This document shows positions 8,305-16,998 of a stretch of 64,000 nt of DNA, in pieces; positions within the stretch are counted from its first letter, which is position 1; every line of letters starts with the position of its first letter. Made by a program: the position numbers and the translations under genes. The DNA comes from Streptacidiphilus jiangxiensis. GTDB lineage: Bacteria > Actinomycetota > Actinomycetes > Streptomycetales > Streptomycetaceae. The notes beneath the pieces were generated by a model. It was not told where the DNA came from and did no database searches. It worked only from the letters and a program-made list of their open reading frames with translations. The stretch covers positions 62,001 through 126,000 of the forward strand of contig NZ_FOAZ01000017.1 of assembly GCF_900109465.1 (NCBI RefSeq). The letters are read 5' to 3'.

Positions 8305-9066
8305 ATGACGTCGATCACGCGACGGGTGGCCGGGCTGCTGACGGGTGCCGCCGCGCTGGTGGCTGCCGCGACCGTGCCCGCCGCGGCCGTGCACGGGGGG
8401 ACGCAGGTGTCCGTCTCCGCCGCGCCGTACGCGGTGACGCTGGAGCTGCCGGGCGGACAGGAGTTCTGCGGTGGGTCGCTGATCGCGCCCACCAAGGTGC
8501 TCACCGCGGCGCACTGCGTCGTCAACGCGCCGAACCCGCTCCAGCTCACGGTCGTGTCCGGCCGGACGGACCTGCGCACCACCGCGGGCACCACCCGCCG
8601 TGTGGTGCGGTTCCAGGTGGACCCGGAGTGGAACGCCAACCGGTTCACCCACGACGCGGCCGTGCTCACCCTGGACCGCCCGCTGTCGTCCCCCACGATC
8701 CCGCTCGCGGGCGCCAAGGACACCGCCCTGTACGGCTACGGCCGCACCGCCACCGTCTACGGCTGGGGCTACACCGCGACCGGCGTCCCGGGCACGCACC
8801 TGAAGGCCGCGACGCTGCTGCTGGAGCCGCTCAAGGCCTGCGCACCCTGGACGGACCCGACCGACACCCCGCAGCTGAAGGTCTGCGGTCGGCCGCGTCC
8901 GAGCACGACCGACAGCGTCTGCCCGGGCGACTCCGGAGGCCCGCTGGTCGAGAACGGCGTGCTGATCGGCATCGTCTCGGCCGGCAACAAGTACTGCGAC
9001 GGGCAGAACCCCGACTCGGTCTTCACCCGCGTCAGCACTGTCGCGCCGGAGCTCGGCCTGTCGTAG
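8305..9066 (+). CDS. Secreted trypsin-like serine protease (family S1)
   Basis: 253 residues with a signal peptide (MTSITRRVAGLLTGAAALVA, then AATVPAAA) and a short propeptide before HGGTQVS. Catalytic triad: His70 in TAAHC, Asp117 in HDAAVL, Ser210 in CPGDSGGP. The S1-pocket region reads DSVCPGDSGG, with one residue more than the DSCQGDSGG of trypsin, so the specificity is uncertain although an Asp is present. Six cysteines can form the usual disulfides. The ATG is preceded by GGGAGAAGAG. It is released by Sec export and probably digests extracellular protein. Confidence 0.9.
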   Translation: MTSITRRVAGLLTGAAALVAAATVPAAAVHGGTQVSVSAAPYAVTLELPGGQEFCGGSLIAPTKVLTAAHCVVNAPNPLQLTVVSGRTDLRTTAGTTRRVVRFQVDPEWNANRFTHDAAVLTLDRPLSSPTIPLAGAKDTALYGYGRTATVYGWGYTATGVPGTHLKAATLLLEPLKACAPWTDPTDTPQLKVCGRPRPSTTDSVCPGDSGGPLVENGVLIGIVSAGNKYCDGQNPDSVFTRVSTVAPELGLS

Positions 9067-9081
9067 GAACGACGGCCGCGG

Positions 9082-9702
9082 CTACTCGAAGCGCGAGGTG
9101 TCACCGGCGCCCCGGCGGACGATCTCCGCGGCGCCGCTGGAGAAGTCGACCACCGTGGTGGGCTCGGTGCCGCAGTCGCCCGAGTCGAGGACCGCGTCCA
9201 CCTGGTGATCGAGGCGCTCCTTGATCTCCCAGCCCTGGGTCATCGGCTCCTCCTCGTCGGGCAGCAGCAGCGTGCTGGAGAGCAGCGGCTCGCCCAGCTC
9301 GGCGAGGAGCGCCTGGGTGACGACGTGGTCGGGGATGCGGACGCCGACCGTCTTCTTCTTGGGGTGCAGCAGCTGCCGCGGCACCTCGGCCGTGGCCGGG
9401 AGGATGAAGGTGTAGCTACCGGGAGTCGCGGCCTTGATCGCACGGAACACGTTGTTGTTGATCTGCACGAACTGGCCCAGCTGGGCGAAGTTCTGGCACA
9501 CCAGCGTGAAGTGGTGACGGTCGTCCAGCCGGCGGATCGACCGGATCCGGGCCAGGCCGTCGCGGTTGCCGAGCTGGCAGCCGAGGGCGAAACACGAGTC
9601 GGTCGGATAGGCGACGAGCGAGCCGGACCGGATCAGGTCGACCACGTTGTCGAGGATGCGGGGCTGGGGATTCTGCGGGTGCACGTCGAAGTACTTCGCC
9701 AT
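9082..9702 (-). CDS. YciO/YrdC/Sua5-family protein
   Basis: 206 residues with the YrdC-fold hallmarks: SLVAYPTDSCFALGC near the N-terminus, RIRSIRRLDDRHHFTLVCQN, GSYTFILPAT and KKKTVGVRIPDH. Sua5/YrdC enzymes make threonylcarbamoyl-AMP for tRNA t6A37. The length and the sequence TFILPATAEVPRQLL are closer to the YciO branch, whose role is less certain. No ribosome site precedes the ATG. Instead TACGCT stands six bases upstream, so the mRNA is probably leaderless. Convergent with the protease gene (15 bp). Confidence 0.85.
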   Translation of the reverse strand: MAKYFDVHPQNPQPRILDNVVDLIRSGSLVAYPTDSCFALGCQLGNRDGLARIRSIRRLDDRHHFTLVCQNFAQLGQFVQINNNVFRAIKAATPGSYTFILPATAEVPRQLLHPKKKTVGVRIPDHVVTQALLAELGEPLLSSTLLLPDEEEPMTQGWEIKERLDHQVDAVLDSGDCGTEPTTVVDFSSGAAEIVRRGAGDTSRFE

Positions 9703-9839
9703 TCGCCGAGCGTACGGGATCAGGCCCTGAACCCACCCGCATCACGGCTCTCGTCCACCCTCCTGGGTGTGAACCGGTCCTGACCGGGAAGTCTCATGGC
9801 CCGGGCGCAGACCCGGTGCACGAGGCGAGGAGTGACGGC

Positions 9840-10454
9840 ATGGTCACCTACCGACGGGACGACGCACACGCGCTGCCGCAGAACTACACCGCAGCGCTGG
9901 ACCTCTTCGGGCGGTTGGTCCGCCAGGTCGATCCCGGGCAGTGGGGCCTGCCGACGCCGTGCCGGCGCTGGACCGTGCGCGATCTGGTGCACCACGTGAC
10001 CGTCCAGCACCTGTGGGTGCCGCCGCTGCTCGCGGGGGTCCCGGCCGCGGTGGTCGACGACCGGGTGGACGGGGACCGGCACGCGGAGGACCCGGTGCTC
10101 GCCTGGAAGCGGGCGTCCGCCGAGGCCGAGGAGGCCGTCCACACCAAGGGCGCGCTCGACCGGCCGGTCACCCTGTGGACGGGCCCGGCGCCCGCCACGC
10201 ACCTGTGCAGCCAGCTGGCCATGGACACGGTCGTGCACGCCTGGGACCTGGCCCGTGCGATCGGCGCCGACACCCGGCTGCCGGACCCGCTGGTCTCCTT
10301 CGCGCTGCGCGAGCTGTCCGGCTACGCCGACCGGCTCGCCGCCTCCGGCCTGTTCGACCGGCCACGGCCGGTGCCGGCGCACGCCGACTCGCAGACCCGC
10401 CTGCTGGCGCTGACCGGCCGGGACGGTCAGACCGGGGTGGTCACCTCGTCGTAG
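9840..10454 (+). CDS. TIGR03086-type metal-binding protein (mycothiol-dependent enzyme family)
   Basis: 204 residues. AGGAG seven bases before the ATG fixes the start at MVTYRRDD rather than an upstream in-frame ATG. The N-terminal DinB/MDMPI fold shows LPTPCRRWTVRDLVHHV, and a later VVHAWDLARAIG supplies the third metal ligand. Relatives are maleylpyruvate isomerase-like, mycothiol-dependent proteins common in actinobacteria. The reaction of this one is unknown. Its 3' end overlaps the convergent small gene by 28 bp. Confidence 0.8.
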   Translation: MVTYRRDDAHALPQNYTAALDLFGRLVRQVDPGQWGLPTPCRRWTVRDLVHHVTVQHLWVPPLLAGVPAAVVDDRVDGDRHAEDPVLAWKRASAEAEEAVHTKGALDRPVTLWTGPAPATHLCSQLAMDTVVHAWDLARAIGADTRLPDPLVSFALRELSGYADRLAASGLFDRPRPVPAHADSQTRLLALTGRDGQTGVVTSS

Positions 10455-10651
10455 GCGGCCCAGCAGGACGGGCAGCGCCCCTCCATCCGCACGTCGTCGA
10501 TCAGCAGGATCTCCTGGAGCTCGCCGACGGGCGAGGTGAGCCGACCGCACAGGCCGAGCAGGCTGCCGTGCCGCACCACGTGCCAGTGGTGTCCGTTCCG
10601 GGCCATCTCACCCGGCTGGTGCTCGGCCCTGAGTTCGTACTGGCTGCTCAT
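10427..10651 (-). CDS. Small putative zinc-binding protein, function unknown
   Basis: 74 residues. The protein has GHHWHVVRHGS, a central LCGRL and a C-terminal CPSCWAAYDE, so three cysteines and several histidines are available for a zinc site. The pattern (His-rich start, lone CG, terminal CxxC) is like small hypothetical proteins seen in Streptomyces, but I cannot name a family. A GAGG lies five bases before the ATG. The last 28 bp overlap the end of the convergent TIGR03086-type gene. Confidence 0.55.
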   Translation of the reverse strand: MSSQYELRAEHQPGEMARNGHHWHVVRHGSLLGLCGRLTSPVGELQEILLIDDVRMEGRCPSCWAAYDEVTTPV

Positions 10652-10736
10652 GTCTCCCTCTCCACGCCTGATGACCCGCGTCTGCCCCGGCGGCGCCGGC
10701 TCACACGTCCGCGCGGGCCTCCGCGATCGAGTCGAG

Positions 10737-10829
10737 TCACAGAAATCGAGAGCGGAGCCGCAGCACGCACTCCCCCGCGCCGACGGTCTCCGTCACCCCG
10801 AACCGCTCACCCGCCCGCAACGGCCTCAC
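10737..10829 (-). CDS. Possible 30-residue ORF (uncertain)
   Basis: A GTG at 10827-10829, shortly after a GGGAGGAG, opens a short frame ending in a non-repetitive, balanced peptide (ERFGVTETVGAGECVLRLRS, then RFL). It overlaps the last 23 bp of the DUF3040 gene in a different frame. The good ribosome site is the only support. It may be chance. Confidence 0.2.
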   Translation of the reverse strand: MRPLRAGERFGVTETVGAGECVLRLRSRFL

Positions 10830-11022
10830 CGCCCGCTCCTCCCGCTTCGCCGCCGTCCCCGCACGCGCTGGAACGCCGACGGGGCAGCCAGCGCCGACGG
10901 CGGGGCCGCATGCTGCGCAGGGCGAGGTCGAGGGCCTCGTCCTGGCCGCGCAGCTGCTCCTCGATGAAGGCCAGGGTCCGTCGCTCCCGCTGGGTGAGGA
11001 CCGGGCCGTCTCGTCGCTCCAC
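10807..11022 (-). CDS. DUF3040-like small protein
   Basis: 71 residues from a GTG (11020-11022) placed six bases after GAGGAGG. The segment VLTQRERRTLAFIEEQLRGQ followed by DEALDLALRSMRP matches the N-terminal pattern of actinobacterial DUF3040 proteins (L-S/T-x-x-E-x-R-x-L-x-x-I-E-x-x-L). A basic stretch RPRRRRWLPRRR and a Gly/Ala-rich tail follow. Unlike typical DUF3040 proteins there is no clear pair of membrane helices, so it may be a shortened member. Its function is unknown. Confidence 0.55.
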   Translation of the reverse strand: MERRDGPVLTQRERRTLAFIEEQLRGQDEALDLALRSMRPRRRRWLPRRRSSACGDGGEAGGAGGEAVAGG

Positions 11023-11134
11023 GAGGCACCTCCTCGCATCCGTGTCCGCGCGCCTGCCCCGTCTGCGCGGACTCATGCAGCCGGTGTGAGGCCGCCGCCC
11101 GCACCCCGGAACCCGCCGTCACGCCGGGTCCCCC

Positions 11135-12871
11135 CTACGCGTGCGAGGGCGCCGACGCGTAGGGCCTGGGCAGCAGCGCCCTGCGGGCGTGCAGGACGCT
11201 GCCGTCCAGCGGCAGCGGGCCGCGGCCGACGAGGGTGAGCCCGGCGGCGGCGAGCAGGCGGGCGTAGTGGTCGGCGGTGCGCTCGCGGCCGCCGACGTTG
11301 CACATCATGTGCAGGTCCCAGGCGGTGGCCAGCGAGGGGGAGCCGTCGGCCGGCAGGACGCGCTCGACGACCAGCAGGTCGGCGTCGGCGGGCATGGCCC
11401 GGGCGCAGTGCCGCAGGATCTCCACGCAGCGCTGGTCGTCCCAGTCGTGCAGCACCCGGGACAGGACGTAGACCTGGGCGCCCGGCGGCACGTCCGCGAA
11501 GTCCCCGGCGACGTAGGCGCAGCGGGTGCCGCACCCGGCCGCGTCGAGGGTGCGCCGGGCGGCGGCGACGGCGTGCGGGCGCTCGAGGAGCACCCCGCGC
11601 AGCCGCGGGTGCGCGGTCAGCAGGCGGCCGATCAGCTCGCCGTTGCCACCGGCGATGTCGACGACGGTACCGGGGGTGGGCGCCTCGCCCGCGGCGGTGA
11701 CGACAGGGTGCGCGGTGAGCGGCTCGAAGAGGCGTGAGCTGGCGGCCATGGACCGGTCGAACAGCTCGGCCAGCTCGGGGTGGCGGGCGAAGTGGTCGAA
11801 GTGGTTCTCGCCGAAGAGGTGGTCGAAGGCGACCTCGCCGGTCCGCACGGTGCGCCCGAGGTCCGCGAAGGACCGGTAGAACGGGCCGCCGTACATCAGG
11901 GCCAGCGGCCGCATCGAGCCGGGGCTGTCGGCGCGCAGCAGCGCGCCGACCTCGGTGAGCCGGAACGCGTTCCCCTCCTGCGCCACCACGCCGAGCATGG
12001 CGAGGTAGCGCAGCAGCCGGGCCAGGCTCTCCGGGTGGGCGCCGACGGTCGCGGCCAGGGCTTCGGGGGTGGTCGCCTCCTCCCGGTCCAGGCCGTCGGG
12101 CACCCGCAGGTCCGCGAAGGCGGCCAGGGCCTGCGTGGTCCAGGCACCGGTCAGCAGCCGCAGGAGCGTTTCGGCGGGCTGCCGCGCGCGGTGCTCGTCG
12201 AGGTGGGCGGCCAGCACCTCGCGGTGGTCGCCGGGGGCGTAGAGCTCGACCCGGCCGTAGCCGGCCTTGGAGTCGGCGGGAGCGGTGAAGTAGAAGACCG
12301 TGCCGTCCTCGTGCGGGTTGTAGCCGCCGCCGTCGGCGGCCGCGCCGTGGCGGGCGAGGATCGCGCGCATGCCGCGCAGCACCAGCGGATCGGGGCTGTC
12401 GACCTCGAAGGCGAGGTGCGCCTCGTGCTGGTGGGAACGCTCGCTCTCGGCGATCGGGGTGAGCACGGAGCCGCGCGGCACGTCGAGCGCGAACACCTCG
12501 ACGGTGCGGTGCTCGCCCTGCGGGCCGGCCACGGGCGGGCGCAGGATCCGCACGTCCAGCTGCGCGGGCTCCCGCCCGTGCCGCGCGGCGAGGCGGTCAC
12601 GGACGACGACGCTGGGCAGCGCGCCGACGTCCGACGCCAGCCCGCAGTCGGCCAGTTGGGCGCGGAGTGCCTCGTCCGACGGCGGGAAGAGCAGCAGCGC
12701 GGCGTGCGAGAAGCGAGAGCGGTCGACCAGAGCCCGCAGCTCCACTCCGTCGAGGCCGGGCAGCAGCAGGGCGAGCAGGGAGGCGGTGTCCTGCTCCCTG
12801 ACGAAGTCGACTGTCGCGCGCAGGCGGGCGGCGTCGGTCGGGACCGCCGTCAGGGCAGGGGGCATCGTCAT
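11135..12871 (-). CDS. O-methyltransferase with an extra N-terminal domain (fusion)
   Basis: About 578 residues from the ATG at 12869-12871. A TTG at 12883 and an ATG at 12865 are alternatives. Residues from about 230 on are a plant-type/acetylserotonin O-methyltransferase: a dimerisation wing (LAATVGAHPESLARLLRYLA), the SAM site VVDIAGGNGELIG, then SRVLHDWDDQRCVEIL with the catalytic-type histidine. The first 230 residues are foreign to this family. They contain HEAHLAFEV, GGGYNPHEDGTVFYF and YGRVELYAP, a pattern recalling the vicinal-oxygen-chelate fold, but this is only a guess. It follows the flavin monooxygenase by 33 bp, suggesting hydroxylation then O-methylation of an aromatic compound. 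Confidence 0.78.
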   Translation of the reverse strand: MTMPPALTAVPTDAARLRATVDFVREQDTASLLALLLPGLDGVELRALVDRSRFSHAALLLFPPSDEALRAQLADCGLASDVGALPSVVVRDRLAARHGREPAQLDVRILRPPVAGPQGEHRTVEVFALDVPRGSVLTPIAESERSHQHEAHLAFEVDSPDPLVLRGMRAILARHGAAADGGGYNPHEDGTVFYFTAPADSKAGYGRVELYAPGDHREVLAAHLDEHRARQPAETLLRLLTGAWTTQALAAFADLRVPDGLDREEATTPEALAATVGAHPESLARLLRYLAMLGVVAQEGNAFRLTEVGALLRADSPGSMRPLALMYGGPFYRSFADLGRTVRTGEVAFDHLFGENHFDHFARHPELAELFDRSMAASSRLFEPLTAHPVVTAAGEAPTPGTVVDIAGGNGELIGRLLTAHPRLRGVLLERPHAVAAARRTLDAAGCGTRCAYVAGDFADVPPGAQVYVLSRVLHDWDDQRCVEILRHCARAMPADADLLVVERVLPADGSPSLATAWDLHMMCNVGGRERTADHYARLLAAAGLTLVGRGPLPLDGSVLHARRALLPRPYASAPSHA

Positions 12872-12904
12872 CTCGGTTCTCAACTCTCGGAATCGGAAGG
12901 GGCG

Positions 12905-14113
12905 TCAGACGCCGACGTAGTTCTCGGCGAACCAGTCCTGGTGGGCGCGCGAGGTGCGGAGCGACTCCAGCCGGGATCGCCGGAGCCCGTCGTGGAACAA
13001 CGTTTCGCCGTCGGCCGCCGGCGTGCCGTGCAGGAGCTGGACCATCCAGTGCGAGAACTCCTGGGCCCGCCACAGGTGGGCCAGGCACGCGGCGGAGTAG
13101 TGGTCGAGACCGGCGGGGTCGCCGTGGGCGAGGTCGTCGACGAGCGCCCGCGCGAGGAGCTCCGCCTCCAGCACGGCGAGGTTGGCGCCCTTGGCGGCGG
13201 AGGGGGCGAGCAGACCGGCGGCGTCGCCGGCGAGGAGGAGCGAGCCGTGGCGCAGCGGTTCGAGGACGTCGGACTCCAGGTCGACGACGGTGCGCTGGAC
13301 GATCCGGCCCCGGTGCAGGGCACCGTGCTCGGCGGCGCCGAGCCGCAGCTCCAGCTCCTCCCAGATCCGCTCCTCGGACCAGGCGTCGGCCGGGAGGCCG
13401 CGCTCCCACTGGAGGTAGTAGCGGGTGACCTCGGGGGTGCGCGCCATGTGTCCCGCGAAGCCGCGCGGGTGCACTGCGTAGCCGACCGCGTCCAGGCTCG
13501 GCGGCGCCTCGGCGAGCAGCCCGAGCCAGGAGACGCCGTGGTCACGGTGGTGACGGCGGACCGCGCCGGGCGGCAGGGAGCGCCGCGCGGCGCCGCGCCG
13601 GCCGTCGCACCCGGCGACGTAGCGGGCGTGCCACCGCTCCGACCCGCCGTCCGGTTCCTGAACCGTGACGGAGGGCCGGTCGCCGTGGGCGTCGAGCACG
13701 GCGAGGGCCTTCGTGCCAAAGCTGATCCGTCCGCCCGCGTCGAGGTAGTGCGCCAGCAGGTCAGCGACGAGCTCCTGCTGCGGGTAGACGGTGTGCCGCT
13801 CGCCCCGGCCCAGGGTGCCGTAGTCGAGGCGGAACCGGCCGCCCTCGGTGCGGAACTCGCAGACGGCGTGCTGCGTGCCGCGCCGGCGCAGGCCGTCGGC
13901 GAGGCCGTGGCGTTCCAGGATCCGTACGGTGTTGGCGGCGAGGTACCCGGCCCGTGCGCGGGCGTGCAGGTCGGCCTGCTCGGCCCGCTCCAGGATGGCG
14001 CAGTCGATCCCGTTCGCGTGGAGGAGGTTGCCGAGCACCAGCCCGGCGGGCCCGGCTCCGAGGATCACCACGTCGGCGGTGGTGTCCGTTCGAGTTCTCT
14101 GACTTGGCGTCAC
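12905..14113 (-). CDS. FAD-dependent aromatic hydroxylase (4-hydroxybenzoate 3-monooxygenase-like)
   Basis: 402 residues from a GTG. Rossmann FAD motif VVILGAGPAGLVLGNLL at residues 14-30, the PobA-like RAGYLAANTVRILERHGLAD, the DG motif VAGCDGRRGAARRS, and the second FAD motif LLLAGDAAGLLAPSAAKGAN. This order and length fit group A flavoprotein monooxygenases of the p-hydroxybenzoate hydroxylase type. The substrate is probably a phenolic acid. There is no ribosome site. TATGAT lies nine bases before the GTG, so the transcript has little or no leader. First gene of a two-gene operon with the O-methyltransferase. Confidence 0.87.
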   Translation of the reverse strand: MTPSQRTRTDTTADVVILGAGPAGLVLGNLLHANGIDCAILERAEQADLHARARAGYLAANTVRILERHGLADGLRRRGTQHAVCEFRTEGGRFRLDYGTLGRGERHTVYPQQELVADLLAHYLDAGGRISFGTKALAVLDAHGDRPSVTVQEPDGGSERWHARYVAGCDGRRGAARRSLPPGAVRRHHRDHGVSWLGLLAEAPPSLDAVGYAVHPRGFAGHMARTPEVTRYYLQWERGLPADAWSEERIWEELELRLGAAEHGALHRGRIVQRTVVDLESDVLEPLRHGSLLLAGDAAGLLAPSAAKGANLAVLEAELLARALVDDLAHGDPAGLDHYSAACLAHLWRAQEFSHWMVQLLHGTPAADGETLFHDGLRRSRLESLRTSRAHQDWFAENYVGV

Positions 14114-14137
14114 AGGGAGTCGATCATAAGGACCGGA

Positions 14138-14155
14138 TTGTCCCTACCCGGACAA
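14138..14155. promoter_or_regulatory. Inverted repeat upstream of the hydroxylase/methyltransferase operon
   Basis: TTGTCC-CTACCC-GGACAA, perfect 6-bp arms, 25 bp from the hydroxylase GTG and close to its -35 region. Probable repressor or activator site. No cognate regulator gene is adjacent. Confidence 0.4.
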
Positions 14156-14214
14156 GATTCACCCGTATGCACCCGGAAGCTCGCAATTCTGCGCAATCCG
14201 GTACCGCCCCGGCC

Positions 14215-14251
14215 GTTCACCTGACTCATAGCGAACACACAGCAAGTGAAC
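14215..14251. promoter_or_regulatory. PHO-box-like sequences upstream of the phosphoesterase
   Basis: GTTCACCTGAC at 14215-14225 and, on the other strand, GTTCACTTGCT at 14241-14251. Each matches the core of the Streptomyces PhoP direct-repeat unit (GTTCACC), but here they are inverted rather than in 11-bp direct tandem. The downstream gene is a phosphate-ester hydrolase, which would fit phosphate control. Confidence 0.35.
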
Positions 14252-14366
14252 TTCCGCGTAGGAGTGGCGGATTCCTCTTGTCATGCTCACGCGCGGGCAG
14301 CACCGTGTCCGAGGCGGCCTGATCCGGTCGCCACGCAGCGATTCGGGAAGCCTTCGGGAGACCACC

Positions 14367-16250
14367 GTGAACCGGAAGATCCGAACGGCCGCAGTCACGC
14401 TCGCGGCCACGGCCGCGGCGTTGGCCGGCCTCACCGCGCCCGCCATGACGGCCGCGCACGCGGCCACGTCGGTGCCGCACTTCGACCACGTCCTCGTCGT
14501 GATCGAGGAGAACCACGCGTACAACGAGATCATCGGCAGCTCCTCGGCGCCCTACATCAACAACCTCGCCTCGCAGGGCGCGGTGTTCACCCAGTCCTTC
14601 GCGGTCACCCACCCCAGTGAGCCCAACTACCTGGAGCTCTTCTCGGGTTCGACCCAGGGCACCACCTCCGACAGCTGCCCGCACACCTTCTCCGGGCCGG
14701 ACCTCGGCGGCGAGGCCCTCGCCGCGGGCGACAGCTTCACCGGCTACTCCGAGTCGATGCCCTCGGACGGCTACACCGGCTGCACCAGCGGTGAGTACGC
14801 CCGCAAGCACAACCCCTGGTCGTTCTTCTCGGACGTGCCCGCGGCCGACAACCGCACCTTCGGGGCCTACCCGAGCGACTACACCACGCTGCCGAAGCTC
14901 GGCTTCGTCGTCCCGAACCTGCTCGACGACATGCACGACGGCACGATCCAGCAGGGCGACAGCTGGCTGCAGAGCAACATCGACGGCTACGCGCAGTGGG
15001 CCAAGACCCACAACAGCCTCCTCGTCGTCACCTGGGACGAGGACGACTCCAGCGAGAGCAACCAGATCCCGACCCTGATGGTCGGCGCGGGCGTGACGCC
15101 GGGTCAGTACAGCGAGAACATCACGCACGACAACGTGCTGCGCACCCTCGAGGACAGCCTCGGCGTGGCGGCGACCGGCAACGCCGCGAGCGCGACGCCG
15201 ATCACCGACGTGTTCGGCGGCACCCCCGCGAACACGGTCACCGTGACCAACCCGGGCACGCAGTCCTCCACCGTCGGCACCGCCGCCTCGGTGCAGGTCG
15301 CCGCGAGCGACTCCGCCTCCGGCCAGACGCTCACCTACGGCGCGACAGGCCTCCCGGCCGGCCTGTCGATCAACTCCTCGACGGGCCTGATCTCCGGCAC
15401 GCCGACCACCGCCGGCACCTCGACCGTCACCGTCACCGCCACGGACCCGACCGGCGCCTCCGGCTCGACGTCCTTCACCTGGACGGTCAACGCGCAGCAG
15501 ACCGAGACGGTCTCGGTCACCAACCCGGGCAACCAGACCGGCACCGTCGGCACCGCCGTCTCCTCGGTCCAGGTCTCCGCGAACGACTCGGCCGGCAAGG
15601 CGCTGAGCTACTCGGCCACCGGTCTCCCGGCGGGCCTGAGCATCTCCTCCTCCGGTCTGATCTCCGGCACCCCGACCGCCGCGGGCACCTCCAACGTGAC
15701 CGTCACCGCGACCTCCGGCACCGCGTCCGGCTCCGCGTCCTTCACCTGGACGGTCAACCCGAGCGGCGGCGGCTGCACCAGCCCCGGCCAGAAGCTCGGC
15801 AACCCCGGCTTCGAGACCGGCAGCGAGTCGCCCTGGACCATGACCTCGGGCGTGCTGAACAACGACACCACCTCCGAGCCCGCCCACAGCGGCAGCTGGG
15901 ACGCGTGGCTGGACGGCTACGGCGCCGCCCACACCGACACCCTGGCGCAGTCCGTGGCCGTCCCGGCCGGCTGCAGCTCGACCTTCTCCTTCTGGCTGCA
16001 CGTCGACTCGGACAAGACCGGCACCACCGCGAGCGACACCCTCAAGGTCCAGGTCCTGAACAGCGCGGGCACCGTCCTGTCCACGCCGGGCACCTACTCG
16101 AACCTCAACGCGGCCTCCGGCTACACCCAGTACTCCTTCAACCTCTCCGCCTACGCGGGCCAGACGGTGACGCTGAAGTTCACCGGCGTCGAGGGCTCCG
16201 GGGCGCAGACCAGCTTCGTCGTCGACGACACGGCGCTGAACGCCTCCTGA
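14367..16250 (+). CDS. Secreted phosphoesterase with two Ig-like repeats and a C-terminal binding module
   Basis: 627 residues from GTG 14367 (GGAG six bases upstream). Signal peptide [20 protein letters not shown] to AHA. Residues about 35-275 are a phosphoesterase (acid phosphatase/phospholipase C-like, alkaline-phosphatase fold): [49 protein letters not shown]. Then come two putative Ig repeats (He_PIG type), each with [10 protein letters not shown] and SGTPT.AGTS. The last 160 residues form a beta-rich module starting [13 protein letters not shown] and ending in [10 protein letters not shown]. The repeats and end module recur in the secreted protein at 53373-55523. It probably releases phosphate from extracellular esters while bound to a polymer. 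Confidence 0.85.
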   Translation: MNRKIRTAAVTLAATAAALAGLTAPAMTAAHAATSVPHFDHVLVVIEENHAYNEIIGSSSAPYINNLASQGAVFTQSFAVTHPSEPNYLELFSGSTQGTTSDSCPHTFSGPDLGGEALAAGDSFTGYSESMPSDGYTGCTSGEYARKHNPWSFFSDVPAADNRTFGAYPSDYTTLPKLGFVVPNLLDDMHDGTIQQGDSWLQSNIDGYAQWAKTHNSLLVVTWDEDDSSESNQIPTLMVGAGVTPGQYSENITHDNVLRTLEDSLGVAATGNAASATPITDVFGGTPANTVTVTNPGTQSSTVGTAASVQVAASDSASGQTLTYGATGLPAGLSINSSTGLISGTPTTAGTSTVTVTATDPTGASGSTSFTWTVNAQQTETVSVTNPGNQTGTVGTAVSSVQVSANDSAGKALSYSATGLPAGLSISSSGLISGTPTAAGTSNVTVTATSGTASGSASFTWTVNPSGGGCTSPGQKLGNPGFETGSESPWTMTSGVLNNDTTSEPAHSGSWDAWLDGYGAAHTDTLAQSVAVPAGCSSTFSFWLHVDSDKTGTTASDTLKVQVLNSAGTVLSTPGTYSNLNAASGYTQYSFNLSAYAGQTVTLKFTGVEGSGAQTSFVVDDTALNAS

Positions 16251-16275
16251 GCACCTGAGCACCACCCTTCGAACC

Positions 16276-16307
16276 CGACACGGCCGCTACCCCCGGCGGC
16301 CGTGTCG
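16276..16307. terminator. Bidirectional terminator between phosphoesterase and isochorismatase genes
   Basis: 12-bp perfect stem CGACACGGCCGC / GCGGCCGTGTCG with an 8-nt loop in the 76-bp space between two convergent genes, followed on the + strand by a pyrimidine-rich tract. Confidence 0.7.
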
Positions 16308-16326
16308 TCTCGTTTCTCACGGTCCC

Positions 16327-16914
16327 TCACGCCAGCGCGGACCCGTGGGCCACGACCACGCCGTACAGGTCGTGCACGGTGGCCAGCGCGGCCTCGTGCA
16401 GCTGCCGCGCGGACACCGCGCCGACGGGCGTGTCCAGCGCGCGGGTCGCGCAGGCGTCGGCGACGACCGTCACCCGGTCGCCGCGCAGGAACGCGCCCTG
16501 AGCGGTGAACGCCACGCACAGATGGGTCATGAACCCGGCGACGATCACGTGATCGCGAGCGGCCGCGTCGACGAGCTCGGCGAGCTCGGTCTCCAGGAAG
16601 GCGTTCGGCGCGGTCTTCACCACCGTCGGCTCACCCTCCGCCGGGGCGACGGTTGGGTGGATCCGGCCGATCTCGGCCCGGATGTCGTACGGCGTGCCCG
16701 GGCCGCCGTCGTTGACGACGTGGATCACCGCCGCGCCGGCCGCACGGGCCCGGGCCAGCAGCTCGGCGCCCGCCTCCAGCGCCTCCTTCCAGCCGTCGAG
16801 CTCCATCACGCCCTCGGTGTAGGTGTTCTGGTAGTCGATCAGGATCACCGTGGAGTCGGCCAGTCGCGCCGGGGTCGCGTCGAAGCTGTTGAGGTCACGC
16901 AAGGTCGTCGTCAT
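16327..16914 (-). CDS. Isochorismatase-family cysteine hydrolase
   Basis: 195 residues. The catalytic triad of the cysteine-hydrolase fold is visible: Asp27 in VILIDYQN, Lys100 in PTVVKTAPNAF, and Cys133 in GFMTHLCV. Members hydrolyse isochorismate, nicotinamide or other small amides and ethers. The substrate is not evident. No ribosome site is seen; TAGCGT lies seven bases before the ATG, so the transcript may be leaderless. It is divergent from the GlxA-type regulator with an 84-bp shared promoter region, so it is the probable regulatory target. Confidence 0.88.
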   Translation of the reverse strand: MTTTLRDLNSFDATPARLADSTVILIDYQNTYTEGVMELDGWKEALEAGAELLARARAAGAAVIHVVNDGGPGTPYDIRAEIGRIHPTVAPAEGEPTVVKTAPNAFLETELAELVDAAARDHVIVAGFMTHLCVAFTAQGAFLRGDRVTVVADACATRALDTPVGAVSARQLHEAALATVHDLYGVVVAHGSALA

Positions 16915-16944
16915 GGCTTCGACGCTACGATCCGGGCGGAGGAT

Positions 16945-16960
16945 CGGACAATGTCGTCCG
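16945..16960. promoter_or_regulatory. Inverted repeat between isochorismatase and its divergent regulator
   Basis: CGGAC-AATGTC-GTCCG at 16945-16960, 5-bp arms, 31 bp upstream of the isochorismatase start and 39 bp upstream of the regulator GTG. Likely operator of the GlxA-type regulator. Confidence 0.4.
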
Positions 16961-16998
16961 ACTTGCAGATACGGACATGGAAGCGAAGGAACGCGCAG

